Assembly: GCF_026745355.1 (NCBI RefSeq)
Contig: NC_079209.1
Span: forward strand, 17,902,109-17,966,108
Length of the DNA stretch: 64,000 nucleotides
DNA from: Beta vulgaris subsp. vulgaris
Lineage: Eukaryota; Streptophyta; Magnoliopsida; Caryophyllales; Amaranthaceae
Reading direction: 5' to 3'
Shown: positions 1 to 11,985 of the stretch, in pieces
Layout of the letters: the number at the start of each line of letters is the position of its first letter
Position numbering within the stretch: the stretch's first letter is position 1
Notes under the pieces: generated by a model
The model's input: only the letters and a program-made list of their open reading frames with translations
Told to the model about the DNA's origin: nothing
Database searches by the model: none
Program-made: the position numbers and the translations under genes

Positions 1-966
1 GGGCTCGAACTATCACAGCTAAAGCTCTTCGAGCAGGGTACTACTGGCCCACCATGAGGGAGGACGCTTCGACAATGGTCCAAAAGTGCAAAGACTGCCA
101 GATCCACGCCCCTCTGTCATTCGTATGTGGGGAATGGACCTTATCGGGCCCTTCCCTCCAGCCTCAGGACATCGAAGGTTTTTGCTAGTGGCGGTCTACT
201 ATTTTACAAAATGGGTCGAGGCAGCACCTATGGCCTTCTATGGCCTTGACCACTGACAAACAAGTACAACAGTTCATTTGGCAACACTTAATCACCCGAT
301 TCGAGGTCCCTCGAGTCCTTATATCAGACAATGGTCGGTAATTCAACAGTGGCCCTACTCGCGACTACTGTTCCATGTTTGGGATCGAAATCAGATTTTC
401 CGCCGTTAGTCGACCACAGACTAATGGGCAGGCGGAAGCAGCCAACAAAGTGGTCTTAAAAGGCTAAAGACAATGCTTGAAGGAGCTAAGGGCTCGTGGA
501 TCGATGACCTTCCTGGAATTCTCTGGTCAACAAGAACAACTGTTCGCGAAGCAACAGGCCACTCATCATTCAACTTAGTATATGGTATCGAGGTTGTCCT
601 ACCTGTCGAGTTGGGCATCCCATCGCCCCAGATCAACAGTATATGACCACGACCTCAATGAAGAGTAAAAGAAAATCAACCTCAACCTCCTCCCAGACAC
701 TCGAGGCACGACACTTTTAAAAGCCATCTCCTACAAACTTCAATCGGCGAGTCAAGCACCGACCCTTCCAAGTCGATGATTGGGTGCTAAGGAAGTTCGA
801 AGCAACCGGGCGATAACCTAAGTTGGGTAAGCTTCAGCCCAATTGGGAAGGCCCATATCGAGTCACCTCGATGGTCCGCCCAGGCACTTACCGCCTAGAA
901 GACCAGGAAGGGCGTCCCCTTCCTCGACCATGAAATGCGGATAATCTCCGGAAATTCTATGTCTGA
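1..966 (+). pseudogene. Ty3/gypsy integrase (3' end of pol), decayed and partial
   Basis: Translation in shifting + frames gives the end of a Ty3/gypsy polyprotein. Residues of the zinc-binding region (WPTMREDA, KCKDCQIHAP) come first, near 45-110. The integrase core follows: MDLIGPFPP with the first Asp near 130, SDNG with the second Asp near 328, and QTNGQAEAANK with the Glu near 420-450. Then comes the usual post-core GIEVVLPVELGIPS segment near 590-620, and the C-terminal WEGPYRVTSM...GTYRLED...NADNLRKFYV ends near 966. Frameshifts (for example between the HAP and MDLIGP segments, about 110-125) and stop codons break the frame, so no integrase can be made. The 5' part lies outside the window. 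The integrase would insert element cDNA into host DNA. The antisense ORF downstream suggests the Tat/Retand/Ogre group; that lineage call is inference. Confidence 0.85.
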
Positions 967-1380
967 AAGTTTGTCCCTCGAGCTTGGGGGCACACTACAC
1001 AAAGATACTCCTTTTGTAAATTTTGTAAGGCACTAGACCTTGAAGCATGTCGATTTTTGTAACTGTAACGTTGCAAGAATCACTTGCCTTTATTTTGGGC
1101 ATTGATTGTCATAATAGTGGTTAAGATTGCCTTTATAAAAAAATTCCTATTGTTAAAAGGCCTCAAGTTTGATCAATGAGCATGTGTTTTGATTCAAAAA
1201 ATATAAAATATAAAAGATCGAAGGCACAAATTTGGAAACAACAAATAATCGAGTTTTATTCAATTAATCATGGTACAAGCAATCGAAGCTACTGCATTAC
1301 AAGTTCAAGAAAGAGCTTAGATCAAACAAGAAAACTTAAGGGTTTAACATTAACCCTAGTAGGAGACATAAGAAACGAAA
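967..1380. other. Spacer between integrase and antisense ORF
   Basis: AT-rich non-coding stretch after the last integrase codons. I see no motif beyond its position between pol and the opposite-strand ORF, which is where Tat-lineage elements have a long non-coding segment. Confidence 0.4.
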
Positions 1381-2280
1381 AGAGAAGGAAGAGAAAAAGG
1401 AGGGGCAGGAAGAAAAGAAGGAAGAGCCGGGGTTCATCCCTCGAGTTGAGCAGGGGGCCGGGAGGAACCTGACCCTCGACTTGAGAAGCCTCAGCAACTC
1501 CTTCTTCCTAAGAAAGGGCCTTAACGCCTTCCTCGACGTCGGCCCAAGAAAGGCTGGGGCGAACCCTCTCGAGGACCAGCCGTACCTTGCGGAGCGCCTC
1601 GACCTGACCTATCTCGGAAGCCTGCAGACAGGCATCCTCGAGGAAGGTTCTCCCTTCATAAGAGACCTTCCAGTCGTTAACTATCGCCTCTTGGCACTCC
1701 CGGGCCTTGGCAATAGCCGCCTCAACATTCTTTCGAGCCTTCTCAGCTCGCTGGTCGGCCTTCTTGTAGTCCTTGAGGGCCTCCTTCTGCCTCTTGCTGA
1801 CGGACTCTTTCTAGGCTGTGGCGACCTCGACAACATGTTCGAGCTCCACCACCTCCTCCTCCAAGGCCTTGTTAACCTTAGCCATGGACTCCTCGGCCTT
1901 CGAGAGCCGCATCTCGGCTAGGTGCAGTCGACTAATAAGAGTGTTCCTTTCATCCCAGGACATCTCCCCTGATGCAGTTCTGGCGACTATCCGTGGCTTA
2001 GACCTTCGAGCTAAGGCTGACACCCGGATCGACAACTGGCATAAAAAAGGAAAATTAGCATCATTAAAACAAACAAAACGCTTATAGAAAAGAAAAGAGA
2101 GTAGTCATACAGGGTCGCCTTAACGGCCTCGACCTTCTGCCCATCAGGGGTCAGGCATGCCTTCTCATCCACCTCAGTCATGAGGTTCTCCGAGGCATTG
2201 TCATACCTCGCTGCCATTTCGGCCTCGGTGTGCCTAGCGCGACCTCCCGCGGCTCGACTCGGGAATCAACCCTTGGCCAA
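1381..2280 (-). pseudogene. Antisense accessory ORF of the Ty3/gypsy element (coiled coil), broken
   Basis: Read on the minus strand, three blocks form one degraded acidic/basic helical protein. The first (about 2280-2106) includes ARHTEAEMAARYDN and VDEKACLTPDGQKVEAVKA. The second (2035-1811) carries WDERNTLISRLHLAEMRLSK and EESMAKVNKALEEEVVELE. After one in-frame stop, the third continues to about 1480 with KRQKEALKDYKKADQRAEKA and VNDWKVSYEGRTFLEDA. The heptad-like spacing of Leu, Ala and charged residues indicates a coiled coil. The T-rich stretch 2105-2036 ends in TTTTTTATGCCAG and could be an intron, but the frames do not join cleanly. The ORF lies downstream of integrase and opposite to pol. 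Additional antisense ORFs in that position are documented for Tat-lineage plant retrotransposons; their function is unknown. A host gene remnant is possible but less likely. Confidence 0.55.
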
Positions 2281-3513
2281 GCAGTAGTCAGCCATTGCAA
2301 AGGGGGTGTCTCTATTATTCCCGAAGGCACACTATACCTCGTCTAAAGAAAAACTCGGAGCTAAGTAATACCAACATTTCGGTTTGTCATTAACCCGGCT
2401 TACCCACTCGGTATTTGGAGCACTCTGCTCGGAGTTCTCCTGCATTATGAAAGAAGTTATCCTCGGGATCTACCCTGACTTGGGGGGGGGGGGGTAATGA
2501 GCCAGGTAATCTGAAACTTCTTTGTCTCTTATTATTATTTTGTGTACTAAGACTGAGAGCTTGGCTGAATGAATTTCCTCTTAATGTTGTCTCCAGCTTA
2601 ACGACCTCTCTAATGTCTGTAGTATTGAAGTGCTTTGAGTTATTTATAGCTAATATAGTTTTACTAAAATCTTATGACCATACGCTGACTCGTATAAATT
2701 AACTATTTCTGAAAGTACAATGTGCAATTTTACCCTACGTGGTAACCTGTGGTTGCTTATGTGATGTATGTCAAGTCCTATATCTTGCTCTTCAGGTGAT
2801 AATGCTAATACTGCCAATAAGTTTCAGAAAATCCTAGTCATGGTATGCATATGGACTTTATGGTAGTTGCCATCTTTATGTTGTCACACTCACACCTAGC
2901 TAGAGATAGGTGTATTTTTCTTAATTTTATTGTTCAAATCTCTTTTTTTACATTTCTATGTTCGGGTATCTAGGTGGAACTCCAAATATATACCCTAGCA
3001 CCTTCTTCATGTTCAGCAATTGTTGGAAATCCCATGATTTTAACATAAATTGGTAATTCTTGGACTATATTTATAATGGACTTAATTTAATCTCTATTGA
3101 TTTATTATATGTATGTTCTGATTCAAACAATAGTTGTACCTTGTTTGGTTTGAAAAAAGAAGCTAAGGCTATGTGAATTTTCAGTTGTTGATTTATATCA
3201 TCATTATATGACTATAGTTATTATTCTAAATTATATTCTCTAATAAATTTACATAATGGTGCTGTTGTTTTGTAATATTTTTGATGGTGTTGCAGTTAAG
3301 AAAGATATAAATGAATTTCTTTAAATGATTTATTTGCTGCTAAATTAACCATGTTCGTCTGTCAAGTGTGTGGAGTGTGATAGTAATATATAGCTTTTCA
3401 TGTAACTATTTGATTGATATTCAACATGTTTAAAATTAATATGCTTATACACATGACTTATTGTAGACTATCTCAGTAATTGTCTGAATTCAAGCATGCA
3501 ATCACATGACTAT
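2281..3513. other. AT-rich non-coding region with a G13 run
   Basis: No coding potential seen. A 13-base G homopolymer lies at 2482-2494. A purine-rich PPT is not visible directly before the LTR start at 3514, so this stretch cannot be shown to be the 3' end of the same element as the integrase. Confidence 0.4.
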
Positions 3514-5062
3514 TGTAGACACAGAATCATATCTCCCTATTTAATGAACCGATGATAAAACATATCACGGTCTTAATTGGTCCGACTCAAGGACAGAGCA
3601 GTCTAAAAAGTCATTTTAAAAACTATTTCGAAAAGTGTAAAAGTCCTATTTTAAAGCCCGATTAATTATTCATGATAGTAAATTGTATTTTGAGCCCAAT
3701 TCTTTGAAAAGACCAAATAATTGTTGAATAATAGGAGTAATTTATTAAATAAAATAAATATTTTCAAAGATATTTTTTGTAGTTGAAATCATATTTTATC
3801 CCGTAAAATCAAATTTTCGGATTTAAAAGATAAAAGAAAATCTTTTAAAACGCGTTTTAGAAAAGCTGGCAAAGACTTGCTGATTAAGGTTGGGCTGGTG
3901 CGCCTAGCGCAGGGCCCTGTGCCTGGCGCACATTAGTACGTCAGGGGCACCATTGTCTACCTATGTCAATTAAGTGCACCAATCTGCACCTGACATGTGG
4001 ATTTCTAACTCACACAGAGTCCTGCATCAAGCGCACTGCTATGCCTGAGACGCGACTTTTCTTTCTTATCTTTTTCAAAGCGCGTACAACATGTATGCTT
4101 TCTACTGGGCATGACGCGTCATCTGCATGACCCTGCGCCAGGCGCAACTGGCGCGTGAAGCGTAGTGTCGTCTTCCCTATAAATAGGCCTGATTTCCATA
4201 CAGATTTCATAACATATTTTACACACAAGTCTCGACTTGTATATTACGAATACCTTACGAATCTCTCTATGAAACACATAACCTCCCTACAAAAACTCAT
4301 ACCATTCAAATACAAACACATTTAAATCTACATACTTTCAGACATTCAGATTTTCAAGATTCACGATTGCTCGTCCCGGAGGTTGACAATCTTAGAGACC
4401 CAAGCCACGGTATAATTCTGAGGGTCGTTGAATAAATTAATTATTTCATATTAAAGTTATTAACTGTTTTGTTTTCTGATGTAGATCTTTAATATGAAAT
4501 CGTTCTACTATATATTCTAAACCTTTTTTTATTTCTTTTTATTTATTTTCATAAATTATTATATGTTTGCCTTATTATTCTATACACATTATGTGATTGT
4601 CTTGCCTTATGACTTTTATCACCCACATGTTATTTTTGTTAATCAATACCTAAAGAACTGTTCTAATATTAGTCAGATTACTTTGGACAACCTGCTAGGC
4701 TCCCTGTAAATTGATTGTGCAATAACTTGTCACTAAAAAAAATAGTCTTTTTATGTGTTTCTAGAACCAACCTAGACTAAATATTTTTTAGGGTGCTTAA
4801 AATATTATGTTATTATTCTTTTATATAAAACTTGACATGAATCGTATTAAGTAGAGGCCAACAATGGGCAACATGGTTCCGGACTGTGTTGTACCCTCAC
4901 TTCCGAACTCAATCTTTGGTTCATTTTGACTTTCTATGAAATCTAGACAGGAAAATCCATATTGGATAAGTCCATAATTTGTCCCTATGGTTTCCCAGAT
5001 CCTATTAGGTTTATGAATCTTCCTTTAAAGACTTGTTGGTGACTTTAAAATATTTTCAATAC
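3514..5062 (+). repeat. LTR copy 1 (Ty3/gypsy type), 3' truncated
   Basis: The block starts TGTAGACACA and aligns over about 1.5 kb with the complete LTR at 57299-58875. Shared landmarks include the GCGCC palindrome-rich U3 (3899-4146), a TATA box TATAAATA at 4178-4185, the stretch ACCCACATGTTATTT near 4623, and GGACAACCTGCTAGG near 4685. Homology ends near 5060, just after TTGGTGACTTTAAAA. The last ~90 bp of the LTR, ending CTACA in copy 2, are absent, and no primer-binding site follows. It may be the remnant of a separate insertion, because no polypurine tract precedes it. Confidence 0.7.
4178..4185 (+). promoter_or_regulatory. TATA box of LTR copy 1
   Basis: TATAAATA sits directly downstream of the palindrome-rich U3, at the same relative place as TATAAATA at 57978-57985 in LTR copy 2. 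Conservation between the two copies supports a core promoter. Confidence 0.6.
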
Positions 5063-5199
5063 AAAAACCTTTTTTGTTTGCTACACGAGCAACTAATTGT
5101 ATTGATAAAACACAATTTACAACCTAAACTAATCGAATGAGAAGCAAACCAATTAGGTTGGACTTCCTCAACCATTAAATTAGGAACAAGCTTAATCAA

Positions 5200-6560
5200 G
5201 CACCATATACATTTGTAGCTTGACAGGCTAAAGTCGTATCACCTAATTAAAAATAACCTAAGGTCCACTAACTAGTAGTCAGGGAAGCCAGGATCGAATC
5301 CATAGGGAGAAAGTTATACTATCGTATCCGAATTCAAATATTAGATTAACTAAATCAGATGAAAATGGTTGTGTTACTAAACTAAGCAAATAACAGAATT
5401 AAATACAAAGGTATGAATCAATCAATAAAGAAATAGGATTATGGATCACTATGCATACAATTCGAGAAATCAGGGACAAAGAACAACTACCTAATAAGTC
5501 AATTTAGCTAGGGCACATGTAATTTCTCTCGAACATTACTTCCAGCACAGATCACCTAGCCGCTCTCACATGGTCAAGGATCAATCTGCCTAATGATTTA
5601 TAGCCTATACTGTATTTCTCCTAATTTATAAATCTGGCATGAAAGATTAAGCCATAGGAAACAATTGAAATACAAAGCAATTGGACTAATCTATCAATCC
5701 CTCATTGCAAACTTAGATCCTCAACAATCCTAGAAATACAACTACTCACTCATACTTATGAAAACAATGGCAAAATCAATATAAAAATTCATACTTGGAA
5801 ATAATTGCTAACTAAGACATTAATCTAATCAATAATAGAGAAAGCAATGAAATAAGATTACCAAACTGACGTGTTATATTGAACTTGCGAATAATTCAAA
5901 GGTTTGATCTTAAATCCAAAGCGAAAATTAATAAACTAGGGTTCTTAAATTACTCTCTAGTGAAAATTATGAAAAACAAAGGTTAAAACAAAGATGAATA
6001 AAAGATATTCTGATTTGGCTATTTATACTGCCCCTAAAACAATTAGGAAAAGTATTATAAAAATAGTCCGTAATTCATTAAGTGCGCATGTCGGGTTAAC
6101 TTCCCGATCGGGCCAAGCATGCCCGGTGAAATCGGACCCAATAAACGAGAAACAACCTAAAATGACCAGTGCCCGATGTCATCGGGCCGCCTAACTATCC
6201 TCAGCAGCACACACAACAGCACTCTCATGGGAACCCGATGCAATCGGGCCGAACCGACCGATCATGGTTCAACAGCGAATAACAATAGGGCGAAACCGCC
6301 AGATCGGTCCCGCAACCAAACTAATTATTGTCTCTCGTGCGCGCCCGGTTGGGCTAGGCCACTCGATGGGACTGGGCCTGGCCACTTTTCTTCGTTCTTG
6401 GCTCCAAGTGCCAAGTCTTCAACTCTTCTTTTGCTCAAGGGTCCTGAAAAGTATCCTCAGGACCTTGGGACTCAGCATCAAACCTTTCCAATCAAGTGTA
6501 TAGATCATATAATAGTAGAAAATAGGGAATAATTTACTAAAACCTGCAATTCGACACAAA
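5200..6560 (-). repeat. LTR-like block, minus strand (Athila-like signature)
   Basis: On the minus strand this block has a TATA box (TATAAATAG, complement of 6019-6027) preceded by a GC-rich U3 carrying palindromes. It is followed by a long AT-rich leader that ends near 5270-5310 in CTCCCTATGGATTCGATCCTG. A comparable 'TCC.TGGG.TCGACCC' phrase occurs near the end of many Athila-group LTRs and is also present at about 61327-61345 in this window. No internal coding region is attached, so it may be a solo LTR or a fragment. Exact ends and TSD were not found. ORFs within it (5994-6532) are not credible genes. Confidence 0.4.
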
Positions 6561-6599
6561 ACAGAAAACCACGACTAGATGGAGAAAGTTAGTACAAAA

Positions 6600-7190
6600 T
6601 GGCTCCTAAGAGCACCATTATTAACATCCTTTTTAGCTTATAAGTAGGGAAAAACTCTATATAAAACCATAATATCATAGCATTACTTACAAACTATAAA
6701 ACCAATTAAAATCTTTCCTAGATATTTTTGGCAAATGACAGCAGTTACTCTCATCTTTACAAGACTCCTCGCCTGTTTACATATTGTACTAATACTAGGG
6801 GCACATTGTTGCCAATACACCTGATTTCTACAGCACCAAATCATGTATACTAGAGCAGCAACTCCTGCTAATAAGACTTGTTTCGGAAACTTGGATGTTC
6901 TGCTAGTCTGAATCCATCAAATAAATTGAGTCAAATTTCCAATGACTGCACTACGCTTAAGTCAAGCCTTAATGTTAACAAGACAAGCAGCACTTAGATG
7001 GCATGGGAAGAATAGATGTTTATGAGTCTCCCTGTTGCTAGCACACAACAAACATAAATAATTGGTACTAATAGCAATTTCAGCAAGTTTAACTGTAGTT
7101 TGAAGCTTCCCTTGAACATCGAGCCACAAAATGAGTCTATGTTTGGGTAAATTCATTTTATTCTAAACCACATTATCCCAATACACCCTT
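6600..7190 (-). pseudogene. LINE (L1-type) 3' fragment, zf-RVT region
   Basis: The minus strand encodes the tail of a plant L1-type ORF2. PKHRLILWLDVQGKLQT and CLLCASNRETHKHLFFPC match the zf-RVT zinc-binding segment of the intact-length LINE at 8367-13208 (PKHRVIMWLAIQNRLKT, CLLCQQQQETVTHLLFEC). About 6655-6930 continues with VLLAGVAALVYMIWCCRNQ, equivalent to the last 120 residues of that LINE. Several frameshifts and stops are present. The RT and endonuclease are missing, as expected for a 5'-truncated copy. No TSD was found. Confidence 0.75.
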
Positions 7191-7199
7191 AGCTTGTAT

Positions 7200-7600
7200 G
7201 TCTCTTGTCAATCTCTCATATTTGTCCATACTAATACAAATTTTTTTACAATGGGGTAGTCAAATATAATACGCATTCATCATGCATAGGTGAAATAAAA
7301 ACATGCCTAAAACTATTGTTATTGATTCCATCTCTATTTTGACTTTGAGAAAAAGACTATGTCCTTACCAAGCTCATGTGCAAATTTTCTCGTTGTAAAG
7401 TTTCTTAGGTTTGAAGGTCACGTCTGTAATCTCTTATTCTCTTTTGTGGTTTAATTTTATTAAATATTGACAATTTTAGTAGGTTTGTCGTCATTATAAA
7501 AATTCTGTTAACTTACACAATAACTTTATACTTTGGCACATTTTCATTTAGATGTTTAAACTTATGTATTGCAAGTAAAATATTTTTTTTTTTTAAAAAA
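7200..7600. other. AT-rich non-coding stretch
   Basis: Nothing recognisable apart from a T12/A8 homopolymer pair near 7581-7600 just before the CACTA-like remnant. Confidence 0.4.
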
Positions 7601-7837
7601 AACAAGGAAGGCAACAAGGCCAAACTGACTTATTCTTCAATAAATGGTACTTTATGAAGGCAAACAGATAGGGCGACTTCGTAGGAGTTGCCTTCTTTGT
7701 TCTATCATTTAAGCCTTGAGAAGCAGAGGTTGCCATCTTTGTTCCTATCGTCTAAGAGGGAAACAAATTTGCCATGGTTGTCCACTTGTCCTCAAAGCAA
7801 ATAGGGCAATGAAATTTTCCCTATTTTTTATAGCTAA

Positions 7838-8209
7838 GGCTATGTTCAGTTCACCTTATTTTTGCTTATTTTAGATCTAATCAGATCAGAAAAAATAAGT
7901 TCAGATCAGATCAGATTTAAAAATCATTATTACTATTCAATATCTTTCATTACATATTAGTAAAAATTATAATAATTGAATATTAATAAAGTACTCATTG
8001 AGACGAATCAAACAAGTCCCTACATGACTATATTTTTTCTTATATATTGAGAAAAAACTAAAAGATAAGATCTTGTAATCAGATCAGATCAGTTCAGATC
8101 AGATCAGATCAGAAAAAATAAGTTCAGATCAGATCAGATCAGAAAAAATAAGTTCAGATCAGATCTGATAAGTTCAGATCAGAAAATTTCAGGTGAACTA
8201 AATATAGCC
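7838..8209. mobile_element. Tourist-like (PIF/Harbinger) MITE, 372 bp
   Basis: The ends GGCTATGTTCAGTTCACCT and, on the other strand, GGCTATATTTAGTTCACCT form a terminal inverted repeat with two mismatches. It is flanked on both sides by TAA (7835-7837 and 8210-8212), the 3-bp TSD of PIF/Harbinger elements. The interior is built of repeated CAGATCAGATCAG and GAAAAAATAAGTT units. Non-coding. Confidence 0.8.
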
Positions 8210-8351
8210 TAAGAGGATAATAGTAGTTGCCCTCTTTGGTAAAATCAAAGAGGCAAAATAATGTTGCCTTTTTTGAACTTAACAAAGAGGGCAATTTTAA
8301 CATGTTAGCCTTAGAAACCTAATAAAACGGTCCTAGCATGACAAAGATAAG

Positions 8352-8366
8352 GGCGAGTAATATTTT
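8352..8366. repeat. TSD, left copy, of LINE 8367-13208
   Basis: GGCGAGTAATATTTT is repeated exactly at 13209-13223 and defines the LINE boundaries. Confidence 0.85.
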
Positions 8367-8477
8367 TTTTGTTTGTTTTTGGAAGATAAGTAAGATTCAT
8401 TAGCTCAACATCACAAAACACAACCTAAAGCTAGCCAATCAAGCCAGCAGTCAAACTACAGTTGGACATGCACAACA

Positions 8478-11400
8478 TTACCGATCATGGATCCATCTCC
8501 TATCCCTCTCTTTAACCTTATCACTAAGGATCTGAGTAATACGTAGCTTTACATTCATTTTGATTTCCTGCACCGCCTTGCTAACAGTCATTATAACCTG
8601 ATCCCAATAAGCAGAGTTCATGTTCCTCCAAATTGTATACACAGTAGCAGCTATTGCTGACAATAAGACCATTTTTCTAGTCCTATTTCCTATGTATCTA
8701 TTCATTGACCATCTGCAGAGCTGGTCCAGATTCCTTTTTCTCCATGCAACTCCTAACCATTGCAATACCTGATAGATACACAACTCACTGAACTTACATT
8801 CAAATAGCAAGTGAGTGACAGTTTCTTGTTGTTGTTGGCAAAGTAGGCATTGATCCTCCTCACACACATTCATCATCTTTAGTCTTTGCCTAGTCTTCAA
8901 TCTATTTTGAATGGCAAGCCACATAATGACTCTATGTTTAGGAATGGAATACCTATTCCAGACATATCTAGCCCAGTTAACTGGTCTGCTTCCACTCAGT
9001 AAGTTCTGATAATATTGCTTGATGCTGAACTGACCATTCCTGAGCCATTGCCCTCCATTATTCTTCTCATTCATCATATTTTTTGCTTGATAAACATATT
9101 TCCATGACCAACTTGCATGGGTAGGGGCTGTATAATTCTCCCAGTTTGAATCTTTGATATAAATACCATGCACCCATTTAACCCATAGATTATCTTGCTT
9201 TTGGGCTACACCCCAGGCAAGCTTACAAAGAGCAATCATATTCCATATTCCAGTGTCTCTAAACCCCAAACCACCCTCTTTTGTATTTCTACATAATTTC
9301 TCCCAAGCAACTGCCCCAGGTCTTGTGTCATTATGAGTGCCAGACCACAAGAAACATCTACATATTGAGTTCACCTCTTTCAGGATACTCTTAGGAATGA
9401 TGAACAGCTGCCCCCAATATGTGTGTATGCTCATGAGTACACTATTTACTAGTTGGCATCTAGCAGCAAAAGACAAGTGTCTAGTTCCCCACACTCTTAT
9501 CCTGATAACCATCTTCTCAACTAGGCTTTGACAGTCTTTAGCCTTCAACTTGGAAGTAGATATAGGCACTCCAAGGTATGTAAAAGGAAGCTTCCCAACT
9601 TTAAACCCACTAAGCTCAGTAACTCTTTGAATATCATTCTGAGTCATGCCAGTGAAATACATCTCTGACTTCTGCTTGTTAACCTCCAAACCTGATGTGT
9701 GAGAGAACAGTTGAAATCCCTGTAATAACATATAGATTGACTTTACATCACCATGACAAAACATCAATAAGTCATCTACAAAACATAGATGCTTAAGGTG
9801 CATACTTTTGCATTGTGAATGAAATTTAAATCCATCTAACACCTCCACATATGATAGGATCCTGTCAAGGTAGTCCATACATAGAGCAAAAAGTAAAGGA
9901 GACATTGGGTCTCCTTGCCTGATATCCCTCTTTGCTTCAAAGAACCCAGTAGGCACCCCATTAACCATAATGGAAAACCTAGGTGTTCTGACACACACCA
10001 TAACCAGTTCAATAAACTTCCTAGGGAATCCCACTCCCTCTAGCATTTGCTGAATAAAATCCCAACTGACTGAATCATAAGCTTTTTTTAAGTCCAACTT
10101 CATCATACACCCATCTTTCATGTTTTTCCTATTGTAGTGCTTCACCAAGTCTTGACAAATCAACACATTATGAAGAATGCTTCTACCAGTAATGAAAGAC
10201 CCCTGATTACTAGAGACTATTTCTGGAAGCACACTATTCATTCTCTCACTGATCAGTTTAGTAATACACTTGTAGAGCATAGTACAGCAGGCAATAGGGC
10301 GAAACTCACTTACATTCTCAGGGACTTTAACCTTTGGGATCAAGGTTAAAGTTGTCACATTGATAACTTTCAGCAGCTTTCCAGTTTTAAAAAAATCAAG
10401 CACAGCTTCACTGATGTCCTCGCCAATCACTTCCCAACAATGTTTGAAGAAGCAACTGTTGAAACCATCTATTCCTGGTGCCTTATCATTAGGTATGCTA
10501 TACATCACTCTCTTTACATCCTCCTTAGTGAACTCAGCCAGCAGCAAGTTAGAGTGAACTTCAGTAATCAGCTTACCCTTTTTAACAATATCATCCATTA
10601 CCCTCTTCTGTTGTTCAACCCCATTAAACAAATTTTTGTAAAAATTTACAAAAGCTTCCTCCACCTGATCTTTTTTTGTCAACCAATTGCCATCCATGTC
10701 ATGTATGGCATGGATTCTATTGTGTCTTCTTCGAGCTTTGAGAGCTTGATAGAAAACTTTTGAGTTCTCATCACCACATTTTATCCATTTGAGCTTAGCT
10801 TGTTGCTGAAGCATTGAGTGGAGCATTTTTTGGCATGTTTGTATGTACCTGAGCCTCTTTTTCTGCATTGCAATTGCTAGCATCCCTGGGGTTCTCATGC
10901 ATTGCATTTTGAACAGCCACCAGGTTTGCTCTTGCACTATTAACAGTTATTTCAGCATTCGTCCAGCCCTTATTCCTCATCCTTCTAAGAGCAATCTTTA
11001 TGTTCCTCAATTTCTGCACTACTCTGTACATAGCACACCCAGAAACCTGCACTTCCCATTCCTTTCTAACAAGCACAAGCAACTCATCATAATGACACCA
11101 GTAATTATAGAACCTGAATGGTTTTTTAAGGCTTACATCAGGGATACACACACCAACATAGGTGTATGATCAAAGTCACCCTCAGGGAGAATATGGGCCT
11201 CAACACTATCATATTTATCCATCCACAAATGGTTAGCTAGAACCCTATCAATTCTAGATAACACTCTGTGATCACCCTCCTGTTTATTACACCAAGTGTA
11301 ATATCTTCCAGTTGCTTTTACATCACTAAGTTGGCATTCAGTAATGCATTCTAACATTGGAGTGAGCTCAGACCTTCTCACAGTGCCACCAATTCTATCA

Positions 11401-11966
11401 TCAGAGAGACTAATAGCATTAAAATCTCTCAGGACTAACCAAGCAGTCACCCTCCCTTGGTGTATTTGCTTTAGCCCTGACCACAAATGAGTCCTACTTT
11501 GTTGGTCATTAAACCCATACACAAAAGTACAATCAAATCCAGCAGCCCCTGTCTTAGGTTGAACCCAGTAGTGGATAAACTGGCTATTCACAACCTTAAT
11601 ATCAACATTAAAGGCATTAGGACACCATCCTATTATGATTCTCCCATTCTCATGACAACTCAGATTGTGAGTGAAGCACCACCCACTACAAACATTCATA
11701 TACATACTACCTAGATTCTTCACTTTTATTCTAGTTTCTAGAAGGCTAAAAAGCTTAATGTTGTGAGAATCTATGAACCTTCTCACTTCATTCTGTTTAA
11801 TCCTGCTATTTATCCCTCTAACGTTCCACGTTAGATACTGTCCATCATTATTAGGGGTTATCACCCCCTTGCCTTTATCAACCAATTGCATCCCTGTATC
11901 ATCAGCATCATTCTCTCCTTTATCCACACACATCTGCACTTCATCATCACCATTTCTTTCCCTCAT
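8478..11966 (-). pseudogene. LINE ORF2: AP endonuclease, reverse transcriptase, zf-RVT
   Basis: ORF2 would nick the target and copy the LINE RNA into it. The endonuclease (11966-11133) has WNVRGIN and LLETRIK, but the usual GDFN reads RDFN and the usual SDH reads FDH, so catalysis is doubtful. A frameshift near 11133-11151 leads into KKPFRFYNYW, and another near 10860-10940 leads into an uninterrupted 819-residue frame (10937-8478). That frame holds the RT: LDLKKAYDSV near residue 280, RQGDPMSPLLFALCMDYL near 350, and the catalytic FVDD near 385. The zf-RVT cysteines CLLC...HLLFEC are near 690-705. About 110 residues follow to the stop, the usual C-terminal length for plant L1 elements. Confidence 0.9.
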
Positions 11967-11985
11967 AGGTTCTCTGCCTCCTCAT

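Noticed and set aside
1481..2087. Plus-strand Leu-rich ORFs (146 and 89 codons)
   Set aside because: Shadows of the minus-strand coiled-coil ORF; Leu-rich frames opposite Glu/Lys-rich helices are expected.
1..5062. Treating the integrase, antisense ORF and LTR copy 1 as one intact element 3' half
   Set aside because: No polypurine tract precedes 3514 and the LTR is 3' truncated, so linkage cannot be shown from this window.
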